From contig NZ_JABFAO010000004.1 of the NCBI RefSeq assembly GCF_017168235.1, positions 587,641 through 651,640 of the forward strand: a DNA stretch of 64,000 bases, in the 5' to 3' direction. Shown in pieces: positions 19,599-28,886 of the stretch (position 1 is the first letter of the stretch; every line of letters begins with the position of its first letter). The position numbers and the translations under genes are program-made. The notes beneath the pieces were generated by a model. It saw nothing but the letters and a program-made list of their open reading frames with translations, did not search any database and was not told the origin of the DNA. This DNA comes from Rhodococcus sp. KRD197. Its GTDB lineage: Bacteria > Actinomycetota > Actinomycetes > Mycobacteriales > Mycobacteriaceae.

Positions 19599-19718
19599 AG
19601 TGTTTTCGCCGCTGAAGAGGGCTGTGTACACGGCAGGCTTCTTGTTTTCCGCGGGTGAATCGGCAGAGGTATCGTCGACGTGGCTGAACAAAGCCTCGTT
19701 CTTCTTGGATGGTTCCAT
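19581..19718 (-). CDS. Candidate small acidic/hydrophilic protein
   Basis: A 45-codon frame (begins MEPSKKNEALFSHVDD; an upstream ATG at 19781 adds 21 residues). It is antisense to the intergenic DNA between the peroxiredoxin and methyltransferase genes and overlaps the last 18 nt of the peroxiredoxin gene. Roughly two thirds of its third codon positions are G or C and its residue mix is protein-like. The ribosome site is weak. No family recognised. Confidence 0.3.
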   Translation of the reverse strand: MEPSKKNEALFSHVDDTSADSPAENKKPAVYTALFSGENTSGQIA

Positions 19719-19838
19719 CCCACGAGCATGCTCTCCGTTCGAAGAAAACGCCACCCGGACGCGCGCAGCGGTCGCCTGCAAAATTATCGAAGATCAACGT
19801 GTTTGAAACGCAATCTGCCGGGGTGCAACACTGACGCC

Positions 19839-20960
19839 GTGCTCGATGCAGAAACCGTCCTTGGTGGAATACGCCGCTATCCCGATGCCGAGGCCCCGAA
19901 TTTGTTCGCCGTCGATGCGGCGGATCGGCTGGTGCTCGACACCGTGGCCGAGCGAGGCGCCGAATTGGTCGACCGCACGATTGCGGTCATCAACGACCGT
20001 TACGGTGCGCTGACGCTCGGTGTCGCGGCACGGCACGGCATCACGGGCATTCGGGTGCACCAGGACTCCGTTACGGGCGAGCTCGCGCTCGCGCGCAACG
20101 CCGCAGATGCAGGGCTGGCAGGTGTCTTCAGCCATCACGACCTCGGCGAAGACCTTCTGGACGGTGTCGATGTGGTGCTGATGCAGCTGCCCCGCAGCCT
20201 GGCCGAGCTCACTGAAATCGCCGAGACGATCGCCCGCTTCGCCGCACCCGAGGTGCAGGTCTACGCGGGCGGTCGAGACAAGCACATGACTCCGGCGATG
20301 AATGCGGTGTTGGGCGCGTCGTTCGAATCTGTCAGCGCAGGTCGTGGGCGGCAGAAGGCACGCGTGCTGAGCGCCTCGCGCCCGATCCGACCGTTGGCGT
20401 TGTCCTATCCGGTCAGCGAGTTCATCGGTGACATTGATCTCACCGTTCTCGCGCACGGTGCGGTGTTCGCGGGCGCCAAGTTGGACATCGGGACGAGATT
20501 CCTGGGATCGTTCGCCGCTCGCATGAAGCCGGATGCATCCGTCGTCGTCGACCTCGGTTGCGGTACCGGGATTCTCGCGTGTCTGCTCGCCCGGACCCAC
20601 GACACCGCGCGTGTCATGGCCACCGACAGATCGGCCGCGGCAGTGGCGTCTGCGCGGGCCACGGCGTCGGCGAACGGTGTCGTCATCGATGTGTTCCGCG
20701 ACGACGCCATGTCGACGCTGCCCTCTTCGTCGGTCGATCTGGTGGTGTGCAACCCCCCGTTTCACGAGGGCGCGTCGCTGCACACGGGCAGCGCGGAGAA
20801 ACTGTTCGCGGCGGCGGGGCGGGTGCTGCGCCCCGGCGGCGAGATGTGGACGGTCTACAACACCCATCTCGGGTACCGGCAGGCGCTGTCCAATGCAGTC
20901 GGGCCGACCGAGGTGGCGGGGAAGAACAAGAAGTTCACCGTCACCCGGTCGGTACGTTGA
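19839..20960 (+). CDS. SAM-dependent methyltransferase, RlmG/RsmC-like
   Basis: A 373-residue two-domain class I methyltransferase. The N-terminal half is a degenerate methyltransferase fold; the C-terminal half has the SAM motif VVVDLGCGTGILACLLAR and the catalytic NPPFHEGAS (NPPF/NPPY type of base N-methyltransferases). This is the architecture of 23S/16S rRNA guanine-N2 methyltransferases. I place the start at the GTG at 19839 (VLDAETVL); a TTG at 19803 is in frame. It converges on the DUF5709 gene with 3 nt between stops. Confidence 0.82.
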   Translation: MLDAETVLGGIRRYPDAEAPNLFAVDAADRLVLDTVAERGAELVDRTIAVINDRYGALTLGVAARHGITGIRVHQDSVTGELALARNAADAGLAGVFSHHDLGEDLLDGVDVVLMQLPRSLAELTEIAETIARFAAPEVQVYAGGRDKHMTPAMNAVLGASFESVSAGRGRQKARVLSASRPIRPLALSYPVSEFIGDIDLTVLAHGAVFAGAKLDIGTRFLGSFAARMKPDASVVVDLGCGTGILACLLARTHDTARVMATDRSAAAVASARATASANGVVIDVFRDDAMSTLPSSSVDLVVCNPPFHEGASLHTGSAEKLFAAAGRVLRPGGEMWTVYNTHLGYRQALSNAVGPTEVAGKNKKFTVTRSVR

Positions 20961-20963
20961 CCG

Positions 20964-21386
20964 TTATTCGACCGGTCCGCCATCCTCCGGTGTCCCGCTG
21001 ATCTGGCCGCGATCCATACCGCGGTCTTCCACCAGGGTCCCTTCGACGATCTCGGCTCGACGCTGCCCTTCGGCATAGTCGATATCGGGATTCTCGTCCG
21101 ATTCGACGAGCTCGTGGTCGACGAGTTCCTCGGTCAGTTCCTCGTCGGGGATCTCGTTGACCGAACGCTCTTCCTCCTCCGCTGCGGTATCGGGTTCTTC
21201 CTCGGCGAGCTTCGCGTCGAGGCTTTCACCTTCGCGGGCCTCTTCGAGGGTGGTCCCGAACTTGTCCGCCTCGCTCCAGTGATCCGGCGCGTCGACCACG
21301 GTGTCGCCGTCGTCGTTGCGCACTTCGTCCGAGTCGAGGCTTTCGCTCTGATCGAGTGTCTGGTCCGGTCCGTCTTCGATGCTCAT
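20964..21386 (-). CDS. DUF5709 family protein
   Basis: A 140-residue, strongly acidic, probably largely disordered protein. The family stretch APDHWSEADKFGTTLEEARE, followed by GESLDAKLAEEEPD, is clear. Function unknown; the family is restricted to actinobacteria as far as I know. The ATG at 21386 (MSIEDGP) is preferred; another ATG lies four codons upstream at 21398 directly after a GGGGG run. Confidence 0.8.
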   Translation of the reverse strand: MSIEDGPDQTLDQSESLDSDEVRNDDGDTVVDAPDHWSEADKFGTTLEEAREGESLDAKLAEEEPDTAAEEEERSVNEIPDEELTEELVDHELVESDENPDIDYAEGQRRAEIVEGTLVEDRGMDRGQISGTPEDGGPVE

Positions 21387-21587
21387 GTACCGAATCATGC
21401 CCCCATTTCGCGCAGGAGAAACTCTTCCGCTCGCGGACGCGTCCCGACGGGCGGCGCGGTAGAGTCCGAATTGTCGTAAAACGGTCGTAGTCCGGCTGGG
21501 AACTTTCGTCCGTATGTGAAACGTTCTACCTACGACTGTCGAGGAACTCCTCGAGCACGGCCTGAATTCATGAAGGGAAGAAACACG

Positions 21588-22436
21588 GTGCGCACCTCAA
21601 GCAACCCGGTGTTCCGCAACCTGCCCAAGCAGGGAGGCGGCGGATACGCCACTTTCGGCACTGCGACGGCAGGCGCCTCGCAGGCTGCACAGCAATTCGG
21701 CCAGCCGGCCACGGCTGCCGACCCGTATCGGACCGGACCCACGTCGCGGTCCATGACCATCGACGATGTCGTTACCAAGACGGGCATCACGCTCGGTGTC
21801 TTGGCTATCACGGCAATCGTGTCCTACCTGTTGGTCGACAACAACGGAGATCTCGCGGTCCCATTCGTCGTCGGCGGCGGACTCATCGGCCTCGTACTCG
21901 TACTGGTCGCGGTGTTCGGCAAGAAGATGGACAACAAGGCTCTCGTTCTCGCCTACGCCGTCGCGGAGGGCTTCTTCCTCGGTGCGCTGTCGTTCATGTT
22001 CACCGATATCAGCTTCGGTGGCGCAGGTGGTAGCACCCTGATCGCGCAGGCAGTGCTCGGAACGTTCGGTGTGTTCTTCGGCATGCTGGTCGTCTACAAG
22101 ACCGGCGCCATCCGGGTCACCCCTCGCCTGACCCGAATGATCGTCGGCGCACTCATCGGTGTCGTCGTCCTCGCACTCGGCAACCTCGTCGCAAGCTTCT
22201 TCATGGACGGTGGCCTCGGCCTTCGCGACGGCGGCCCGGTCGCCATCATCTTCAGCCTCGTCTGCATCGGCATCGCGGCCTTCAGCTTCCTGCTGGACTT
22301 CGATCAGGCCGACCAGCTGATCCGCGCTCAGGCGCCGGAGAAGGCAGCCTGGGGCGTCGCACTCGGACTGACGATCACACTCGTGTGGCTGTACGTCGAA
22401 ATCCTGCGTTTGCTCAGCTACTTCAACAGCGACTAG
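21588..22436 (+). CDS. Bax inhibitor-1/YccA family membrane protein
   Basis: A 282-residue inner-membrane protein with about seven transmembrane segments after a Gly/Ala-rich cytoplasmic head (FRNLPKQGGGGYATFGTATA). The hydrophobic series includes ITLGVLAITAIVSYLLV and AWGVALGLTITLVWLYVEIL. The GTG at 21588 follows a GAAGGGAAG ribosome site, which decides the start over an upstream in-frame ATG at 21570. Role is not established in bacteria; relatives affect calcium flux and protease control. A strong terminator follows. Confidence 0.85.
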   Translation: MRTSSNPVFRNLPKQGGGGYATFGTATAGASQAAQQFGQPATAADPYRTGPTSRSMTIDDVVTKTGITLGVLAITAIVSYLLVDNNGDLAVPFVVGGGLIGLVLVLVAVFGKKMDNKALVLAYAVAEGFFLGALSFMFTDISFGGAGGSTLIAQAVLGTFGVFFGMLVVYKTGAIRVTPRLTRMIVGALIGVVVLALGNLVASFFMDGGLGLRDGGPVAIIFSLVCIGIAAFSFLLDFDQADQLIRAQAPEKAAWGVALGLTITLVWLYVEILRLLSYFNSD

Positions 22437-22451
22437 TTGCTCGCACGAAAA

Positions 22452-22484
22452 GGCCCCGCACTCCGATGAGTGCGGGGCCCTTTT
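22452..22484 (+). terminator. Rho-independent terminator after the Bax-inhibitor-1 gene
   Basis: An 11-bp perfect stem (GGCCCCGCACT and complement), 6-nt loop, then CTTTT. A's lie on the left side, so it may also serve transcripts from the thiolase gene on the other strand. Confidence 0.88.
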
Positions 22485-22581
22485 CGTTGCGTGTTCGGTG
22501 TGCCTGGTTGCACACAAGTCGCGTCCAGCAGTCACATTCGACCCTCGCGCAGCGATTTGTGTGCACCTAGGACTCGAGCGC

Positions 22582-23802
22582 TCAGCTCAGGCGTTCGAGC
22601 ACCATTGCCATACCCATGCCGCCGCCGACGCACATGGTTTCGACACCGAACGTCTTGTCCTGCGTCTGCAGGTTGTTCAGCAGCGTGGTGGTGATGCGAG
22701 CACCGGTCATACCGAACGGGTGACCGACGGCGATGGCGCCACCGGAGACATTCAACTTGTCGTGATCGATGCCCAGGTCGCGGGCCGAGCCGAGAACCTG
22801 CACGGCGAAGGCCTCGTTGATCTCGAACAGGTCGATGTCGGAGATCGACATTCCGGCGATGGCCAGCGCCCGGCGGGTGGCCTCGATCGGGCCGAGTCCC
22901 ATTATCTCGGGTGAGGTGCCCGTGACGCCGGTGGAGACGATCCGGGCGAGCGGGGTCAGTCCCAGCGCCTTCGCCTTGGTGTCGCTCATGATGACGAGCG
23001 CCGCTGCGCCGTCGTTGAGCGGGCACGCGTTGCCCGCGGTGATCGTGCCGTTCGGCCGGAATACCGGCTTGAGCTGGCTGATCTTGTCGTAGGTGGTGCC
23101 GGCGCGGGGACCGTCGTCGGTGCTGACCACGGTGCCGTCGGGCAACGTGACAGGAGTGATCTCACGTTCGAAGAAGCCGGAGGCGATTGCTTCCTCGGCG
23201 CGGTTCTGGCTGCGTACGCCCCAGTGGTCCTGCTCCTCGCGGCCGATTCCGGTCAGCAGGGCGACGTTCTCGGCGGTCTGCCCCATCGCGATGTACGCAT
23301 CGGGGAGCTCTCCGCTTTCACGCGGATCGGTCCAGCTGTCAGCGCCCTCTTCCTGGGCCTTCTTGGTGCGTGCTTCGGCGTCGGCGAAGAGCGGGTTGTG
23401 GCTGGCGGGCAGCGAGTCGGAGTTGCCGTGCACGAAACTCGAGACGCTCTCGACGCCGGCGGAGATGAAGACGTCACCCTCGCCTGCCTTGATCGCGTGC
23501 AGCGCCATGCGGGTGGTCTGCAGCGACGAGGAGCAGTAGCGCGTGATCGTGGTGCCGGGGAGCGAGTCGTAACCGAGGAGGACGGCGACGATGCGTGCAA
23601 GGTTGTTGCCCTGCATGCCTCCGGGAAGACCACACCCGAGAAGCAGGTCGTCGATGTCCAGAGGATCGAGCTCGGGGACCTTCGCGAGCGCGGCGGCCAC
23701 CATCTGCACGGTCAGATCGTCGGGACGAATGTCCTTGAGCGATCCCTTCATCGCGCGGCCGATCGGTGAACGAGCGGTACTGACGATCACTGCCTCTGGC
23801 AT
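22582..23802 (-). CDS. fadA: Acetyl-CoA acetyltransferase (thiolase)
   Basis: A 406-residue thiolase that cleaves beta-ketoacyl-CoA or condenses acetyl-CoA. The nucleophilic Cys lies in TRYCSSSLQTTRMALH (near residue 93), the catalytic His in AVGHPFGMTGARITTTLLNN, and the second Cys in MCVGGGMGMAMVLERLS at the C-terminus. The run thiolase, exported SGNH hydrolase, cbs and metB resembles the M. tuberculosis fadA3-Rv1075c-cbs-metB region as I recall it. Chain-length preference cannot be read from the sequence. Confidence 0.92.
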   Translation of the reverse strand: MPEAVIVSTARSPIGRAMKGSLKDIRPDDLTVQMVAAALAKVPELDPLDIDDLLLGCGLPGGMQGNNLARIVAVLLGYDSLPGTTITRYCSSSLQTTRMALHAIKAGEGDVFISAGVESVSSFVHGNSDSLPASHNPLFADAEARTKKAQEEGADSWTDPRESGELPDAYIAMGQTAENVALLTGIGREEQDHWGVRSQNRAEEAIASGFFEREITPVTLPDGTVVSTDDGPRAGTTYDKISQLKPVFRPNGTITAGNACPLNDGAAALVIMSDTKAKALGLTPLARIVSTGVTGTSPEIMGLGPIEATRRALAIAGMSISDIDLFEINEAFAVQVLGSARDLGIDHDKLNVSGGAIAVGHPFGMTGARITTTLLNNLQTQDKTFGVETMCVGGGMGMAMVLERLS

Positions 23803-23895
23803 GAACTCTCCTTCGTTGGATGCTGCATTGCGTACGGCGGAAGCTATCGCTACTGCGCAAGTCGACGCCGAGTAGGCGTGGCCCGTTGTTCGAAC

Positions 23896-24864
23896 TTATC
23901 GCTCCTCGGTCTGCGCTCGGATCTCGGCACCTCGTCTGCGCAGGAACCGATCTACCGACGCCGCAGCTCGCGGAATGAACCGGCGTGATTCTGCCGCTGC
24001 GGAAACCTCGGGCAAGTCGGGGAGCGGGCCTCCGTTCCACTCGCCCAGCGCGGCGGCCAGCACCGGAAGAAGCTGCCTCGCCGCGAGCTCGTAGCCCGCT
24101 GCAGAAGGATGGAACCGGTCTGCGGAGAACATGGTGTCCGGCGCCGCAAGAAACTCCGGTGCCAGCAGATCGGCCAGCGCCACCGGGTATCCGCCCGCCT
24201 TTATCGTCTGCTCGGCCTGAGCCTTGGCCAGGCGCAGACCCCAATTGCGCACGACCGTTCGCAGGGGCTGCGGGATGGCCGTCACGACGCCGAGGTCGGG
24301 GCAGGTGCCGACGGCGACGACCGTTCCCTTCGCGGTCAGCCGTTCCACCGCGTTGCCGAGCCGCGTCGCGGAACCGGCGACCGAGAACTTCTTGGTGACG
24401 TCGTTGGCGCCGATGAGGATGATCGCCGCGTCCGGCGCCGGGCCGGCGACGAACATGGCGTCGACCTGACCTTCCAAGCCCTTGGATGTGGCGCCGCCGA
24501 TGGCTTTGGTACTCAGCCGTACTCGTTTTCCGGTCTCGTCGGCGAGGCCGCGAGCGACCAGCACGCCGGGAACCTCGTCGGCGACCGTGCAGCCGACCCC
24601 GGCTGCAGTGGAATCACCGAAGACCATCAGGTGAATATCTGCCGAACTGTCGAAGCGCCACCGCTCGGGGGTGAGGTCCCCGGGGCCGTAGACGCCGTCG
24701 GCCTCGGGTGGCCGAGCAGTGTTGCGACCGATGACGCCCCGGGCCGACGTCGCCTGCGACATCAGATGCCGGTACGCGGCCCAGGATACAGTTCCCGCCG
24801 AAGAGCCCGCGACCACCGTTGCGGCACCGGCCTTGGCCGCGGTTCGCCACTTCTTCAACGGCAC
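23896..24864 (-). CDS. SGNH/GDSL hydrolase, membrane-anchored or exported
   Basis: A 322-residue esterase-like protein. The N-terminus (MPLKKWRTAAKAGAATVVAG) has a charged start and a short hydrophobic run, a signal or anchor. Catalytic blocks: Ser in MVFGDSTAAGVG, Gly in IGGATSKGL, Asn in ILIGANDVT, and Asp/His in ADRFHPSAAGYEL. The natural ester substrate is unknown. It lies 93 nt upstream of the thiolase gene on the same strand and may be co-transcribed. Confidence 0.85.
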   Translation of the reverse strand: MPLKKWRTAAKAGAATVVAGSSAGTVSWAAYRHLMSQATSARGVIGRNTARPPEADGVYGPGDLTPERWRFDSSADIHLMVFGDSTAAGVGCTVADEVPGVLVARGLADETGKRVRLSTKAIGGATSKGLEGQVDAMFVAGPAPDAAIILIGANDVTKKFSVAGSATRLGNAVERLTAKGTVVAVGTCPDLGVVTAIPQPLRTVVRNWGLRLAKAQAEQTIKAGGYPVALADLLAPEFLAAPDTMFSADRFHPSAAGYELAARQLLPVLAAALGEWNGGPLPDLPEVSAAAESRRFIPRAAASVDRFLRRRGAEIRAQTEER

Positions 24865-24987
24865 TGCTTGTCTCCTTCGATACGGGCCACCACACCATCG
24901 TATTCATCCGGGCGATGCGTCAGAGCCGTACCGCTCGACGCACGGCGCGGCGTGTGTGGAAAAGACGGCATCTGGGAAGATGAAGGC

Positions 24988-26373
24988 ATGCGCATTGCTC
25001 AGCACATCACCGAACTCATCGGTAACACCCCGTTGGTCAAGCTTTCCTCCGTTGTCGGCGACAACGCGGGGACGGTTGCAGCCAAGATCGAATACCTCAA
25101 CCCGGGCGGTTCGTCGAAGGACCGCATCGCGGTGAAGATGATCGACGCGGCCGAGGCCGCCGGCGAGTTGAAGCCGGGCGGCACCATCGTCGAACCCACG
25201 TCGGGCAACACCGGTGTCGGGCTGGCACTCGTCGCGCAGCAGCGCGGCTACAAGTGCGTGTTCGTCTGCCCGGACAAGGTCGGCGAGGACAAGCGCAATG
25301 TCCTGCGGGCGTACGGAGCCGAGGTCGTGGTGTGCCCTACAGCGGTGGCCCCGGAGGATCCGAACAGCTACTACAGCGTGTCCGATCGCCTCGTGCGTGA
25401 GATCGACGGCGCGTGGAAGCCCAACCAGTACGCCAATCCCGCCGGTCCGCAGAGCCATTACGAGACCACCGGTCCCGAGATCTGGGCCGACACCGACGGC
25501 AAGATCACCCACTTCGTCGCGGGCGTCGGTACCGGCGGCACGATCTCCGGCACCGGCAAGTACCTGAAGGAGGTCTCGGGGGGCAAGGTCAAGGTCGTCG
25601 GCGTAGACCCCGAAGGCTCCGTCTACTCCGGCGGCACCGGGCGGCCGTACCTCGTCGAGGGCGTCGGCGAGGACTTCTGGCCCACCGCCTACGACCCCTC
25701 GATCCCCGACGAGATCATCGCTGTCTCCGACGCCGACTCGTTCGACATGACGCGCCGCCTCGCCCGCGAGGAAGGCCTACTGGTCGGCGGATCCTGCGGG
25801 ATGGCTGCGGTCGCGGCGATTCAGGTCGCCGAGCGCGAGGGCCCCGACGCTCTCGTCGTGGTGCTGCTGCCCGACGGTGGTCGCGGATACCTCGCCAAGA
25901 TCTTCAACGACTCCTGGATGTCCTCGTACGGTTTCCTTCGTTCGCGTCTCGACGGCACAACCGAGGAGACCTCCGTCGGAGAGGTGCTGCGCGGGAAGTC
26001 GGGGGCAATCCCGGACCTGGTGCACACGCACCCGTCGGAAACCGTTCGCGATGCCATCGAGATCCTGCGTGAGTACGGCGTCTCGCAGATGCCGGTCGTC
26101 GGCGCCGAGCCGCCCGTCATGGCCGGTGAGGTGGCGGGCAGCGTCACCGAACGCGACCTGCTCAGCGCGGTCTTCGAAGGCCGTGCTGCGCTCGCCGATT
26201 CGGTGGCTCAGCACATGAGCGATCCGTTTCCGCTGATCGGTGCAGGCGAGACTGTCTCCGACGCGACGAAGGCGCTCGGCGAATCCGATGCACTGATGGT
26301 CGTCGAAGAGGGCAAGCCCGTCGGCGTCATCACCCGGCACGACCTGCTCGGATTCCTGAGCAAAGGCGCCTAG
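24988..26373 (+). CDS. cbs: Cystathionine beta-synthase
   Basis: A 461-residue PLP enzyme joining serine and homocysteine to cystathionine in reverse transsulfuration. The catalytic domain holds the PLP Lys in NPGGSSKDRIAVKM, the TSGNTGVGLAL phosphate loop and GTGGTISGTGKYLKE. Two CBS repeats occupy about residues 340-460, with SVTERDLLSAVF and VGVITRHDLLGFL as their ends, and may bind adenosyl ligands. The ATG at 24988 follows GAAGG; much longer in-frame starts are artefacts of the antisense SGNH gene. With metB downstream it forms a transsulfuration pair. Confidence 0.95.
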   Translation: MRIAQHITELIGNTPLVKLSSVVGDNAGTVAAKIEYLNPGGSSKDRIAVKMIDAAEAAGELKPGGTIVEPTSGNTGVGLALVAQQRGYKCVFVCPDKVGEDKRNVLRAYGAEVVVCPTAVAPEDPNSYYSVSDRLVREIDGAWKPNQYANPAGPQSHYETTGPEIWADTDGKITHFVAGVGTGGTISGTGKYLKEVSGGKVKVVGVDPEGSVYSGGTGRPYLVEGVGEDFWPTAYDPSIPDEIIAVSDADSFDMTRRLAREEGLLVGGSCGMAAVAAIQVAEREGPDALVVVLLPDGGRGYLAKIFNDSWMSSYGFLRSRLDGTTEETSVGEVLRGKSGAIPDLVHTHPSETVRDAIEILREYGVSQMPVVGAEPPVMAGEVAGSVTERDLLSAVFEGRAALADSVAQHMSDPFPLIGAGETVSDATKALGESDALMVVEEGKPVGVITRHDLLGFLSKGA

Positions 26374-26376
26374 CGG

Positions 26377-26426
26377 CGCATGTGCGCGGAAATACATAGC
26401 CCGCTATGTATTTCCGCGCACATGCG
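26377..26426. repeat. Palindromic repeat, copy 1 (between convergent cbs and gcdH)
   Basis: Perfect 24-bp arms with a 2-nt (CC) centre; the core of the left arm is TGTGCGCGGAAATACATAGC. It starts 3 nt after the cbs stop and ends 8 nt before the gcdH stop. An almost identical element lies at 44863-44906, also between convergent genes. It probably acts as a bidirectional terminator and is a dispersed repeat. Confidence 0.85.
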
Positions 26427-26434
26427 TGAAGCGC

Positions 26435-27622
26435 CTACCGGAACGCGCTCGACCCGGTCAGCGCCTGCCCGATCACCAATTGATGAACCTCTGACGTGCC
26501 CTCGTAGGTGAGGACCGATTCGAGGTTGTTGGCGTGCCGGAGCACCGGGTATTCCAGAGTGATGCCGTTGGCGCCGAGGATGGTGCGGCACTCCCGGGCG
26601 ATTGCGATCGCTTCCCGGACGTTGTTGAGCTTGCCGAGGGAGACCTGCTCGCCGCTCAGTTCGCCCTTGTCCTTGAGCCGCCCGAGGTGCAGGGCGAGTA
26701 GCTCTCCCTTGCCGAGCTCGAGGGCCATGTTGGCGAGCTTGGCCTGGGTCAGCTGGTATCCAGCGAGGGGCTTGTCGAAGACCTCACGGGTCTTGGAGTA
26801 TTCGACGGCGGACTCGATGCAGTCGCGGGCCGCGCCCATCGCCCCGAAAACGATGCCGAAGCGGGCCTCGTTCAGGCAGCTCAGCGGGCCACGAAGACCT
26901 TCGGCCTCGGGCAGCATCGCGTCGGCAGGGAGTCGGACGTCCTCGAAGACGAGCTCGCCGGTGATGGACGCGCGTAGTGAGAGTTTCTTCTTCACCGTGT
27001 TCGCGGTGAACCCCGGCGTGTCGGTTGGGACGATGAAGCCCCGCACTTTGTGGTCCGTCTGCGCCCACACGATCGCGACGTCCGCGACGGGACCGTTGGT
27101 GATCCACATCTTGCTGCCGTTGAGGATCCAGTCGTCGCCGTCCTTCTTGGCGCGGGTGAGCATGCCGCCGGGATTGGAGCCGAAGTCCGCTTCGGTCAGA
27201 CCGAAGCAGCCGATGAGTGATCCCTCGGCCATCCCGGGCAGCCACTGCTGTTTCTGGTCCTCCGATCCGAACTTCCAGATCGCGAACATCGCGAGCGAGC
27301 CCTGTACCGACACCAGGCTGCGGATGCCGGAGTCCATCGCTTCGAGCTCGAGGCAGGCCAGCCCGTAAGCAGTCGCCGAGGTGCCGGCACACCCGTATCC
27401 CTCGAGGTGCATGCCGAGGAGTCCGAGCGCGCCCAGTTCCTTGGCCAGCTCGCGCGCGGGGACGGTGCCCTCCTCGAACCAATCTGCCAGGTGTGGCCGG
27501 ATCCGCTCGTTGCCGAGTTTGCGGACCGTGTCCCGAATCTGCCGTTCCTCGGTGTCGAGGAGAGAGTCGATCGCGAACAGTTCATCGACGCTCTGTGAGC
27601 GGAGGGATGTCTTCTCGGTCAC
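26435..27622 (-). CDS. gcdH: Glutaryl-CoA dehydrogenase-type acyl-CoA dehydrogenase
   Basis: A 395-residue flavoenzyme for oxidative decarboxylation of glutaryl-CoA to crotonyl-CoA in lysine/tryptophan breakdown. FAD/substrate motif CFGLTEADFGSNPGGM, WITNGPVADVAIVWA and the catalytic Glu in TYEGTSEVHQLVIGQALTG are those of GCDH rather than of straight-chain dehydrogenases. The Arg in EARFGIVFGAMGAARD lies where the family binds the distal carboxylate. It is inserted, convergently, between cbs and metB. Confidence 0.87.
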   Translation of the reverse strand: MTEKTSLRSQSVDELFAIDSLLDTEERQIRDTVRKLGNERIRPHLADWFEEGTVPARELAKELGALGLLGMHLEGYGCAGTSATAYGLACLELEAMDSGIRSLVSVQGSLAMFAIWKFGSEDQKQQWLPGMAEGSLIGCFGLTEADFGSNPGGMLTRAKKDGDDWILNGSKMWITNGPVADVAIVWAQTDHKVRGFIVPTDTPGFTANTVKKKLSLRASITGELVFEDVRLPADAMLPEAEGLRGPLSCLNEARFGIVFGAMGAARDCIESAVEYSKTREVFDKPLAGYQLTQAKLANMALELGKGELLALHLGRLKDKGELSGEQVSLGKLNNVREAIAIARECRTILGANGITLEYPVLRHANNLESVLTYEGTSEVHQLVIGQALTGSSAFR

Positions 27623-27718
27623 GGTGCCTCTTTCTGATCAGGGATGTCTTCGCAGGCTACCCACGCGAGCGGCGGACGCGATAGAGAATGCGCGCGGTCG
27701 CCCACTAGGCTGAAAGCC

Positions 27719-28882
27719 ATGAGTGAGCAGCGCAGCAAGGCAGAGCAGGGATTCTCCACCAAGGCCGTTCATGCCGGTTACGAACCGGATCCGCTGACCG
27801 GTGCCGTGAACGTTCCGATCTACGCCAGCTCGACGTTCGCTCAGGACGGAGTCGGCGGCATGCGCAACGGCTTCGAGTACGCCCGCACCGGAAACCCGAC
27901 GCGTCGGCCCCTCGAAGCCAACCTGGCTGCCATCGAGTCCGGTACCTACGGGCGCGCGTTCTCCTCGGGCATGGCCGCGACGGACGCGCTGCTCCGGGCA
28001 GCGTTGCGGCCCGGCGATCACCTCGTCATCCCCAACGACGCCTACGGCGGCACCTTCCGGCTGATCGACAAGGTCTTCACTCAGTGGGGCATCGAGTACT
28101 CGGTGGCCGCGGTGTCCGATGTGGACGCGGTCCGCGACGCGATCCGCCCCAACACGAAGCTGGTGTGGGTCGAGACACCGACCAACCCGCTGCTCAATAT
28201 CGGTGACATCGCCGCGCTCGCCGAGGTCGCGCACGAGAAGAATGCCAAGCTCGTCGTGGACAACACGTTCGCCTCGCCCTACCTGCAGCAGCCGTTGCAG
28301 CTGGGTGCTGACGTGGTGCTGCATTCGACCACCAAGTACATCGGGGGCCACTCCGATGTGGTCGGCGGCGCGCTGATCACCGACGACGAAGAACTCGATG
28401 CGGCGTTCGCCTTCCTGCAGAACGGTGCCGGCGGAGTCCCGGGCCCGTTCGACGCGTTCCTGACGCTGCGTGGCATCAAGACGCTCGCGCTGCGGATGGA
28501 GCGTCACAGCGACAACGCGGAGAAGCTCGTCGACATGCTCGACGGCCATCCCGCGATCTCCACGGTCATCTATCCCGGTCTCGCATCGCATCCCTCGCAT
28601 GTGGTCGCGGCCAAGCAGATGCGACGGTTCGGCGGCATGATCTCGGTGCGGCTGGCCGGCGGCAAGCAGGCGGCGTTGGACTTCTGCTCGCGTACCGAGG
28701 TGTTCACGCTCGCGGAGTCGCTCGGTGGTGTCGAGTCGCTCATCGAGCACCCCGGGGCCATGACGCACGCGTCGACGGCCGGGTCGCTGCTCGAGGTGCC
28801 GGACGATCTGGTGCGGCTGTCGGTCGGTATCGAGGACGCTGCCGATCTCGTCGGTGACATCGAGCAGGCTCTGGGTCGGTAG
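27719..28882 (+). CDS. metB: Cystathionine gamma-synthase
   Basis: A 387-residue PLP enzyme of the Cys/Met metabolism family, making cystathionine from an activated homoserine, or acting in reverse as a lyase. GFEYARTGNPTRRPLE, the SGMAATDALL region, VVDNTFASPYLQQPL and the PLP Lys in VLHSTTKYIGGHSDVVGG are diagnostic. The ATG at 27719 (MSEQRSKAEQGFSTKAVHAG) fits the family start. The gene is followed after 4 nt by a racemase gene and is functionally linked to cbs. Confidence 0.92.
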   Translation: MSEQRSKAEQGFSTKAVHAGYEPDPLTGAVNVPIYASSTFAQDGVGGMRNGFEYARTGNPTRRPLEANLAAIESGTYGRAFSSGMAATDALLRAALRPGDHLVIPNDAYGGTFRLIDKVFTQWGIEYSVAAVSDVDAVRDAIRPNTKLVWVETPTNPLLNIGDIAALAEVAHEKNAKLVVDNTFASPYLQQPLQLGADVVLHSTTKYIGGHSDVVGGALITDDEELDAAFAFLQNGAGGVPGPFDAFLTLRGIKTLALRMERHSDNAEKLVDMLDGHPAISTVIYPGLASHPSHVVAAKQMRRFGGMISVRLAGGKQAALDFCSRTEVFTLAESLGGVESLIEHPGAMTHASTAGSLLEVPDDLVRLSVGIEDAADLVGDIEQALGR

Positions 28883-28886
28883 GGGA

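Noticed and set aside
19600-19806. Plus-strand small frame in the peroxiredoxin-methyltransferase gap
   Set aside because: Less protein-like than the opposite-strand frame and without ribosome site.
26370-26591. Short frames created by reading through the palindromic repeats (here and at 44863-45204)
   Set aside because: Both begin with nearly the same residues only because the repeat is shared; no coding support.
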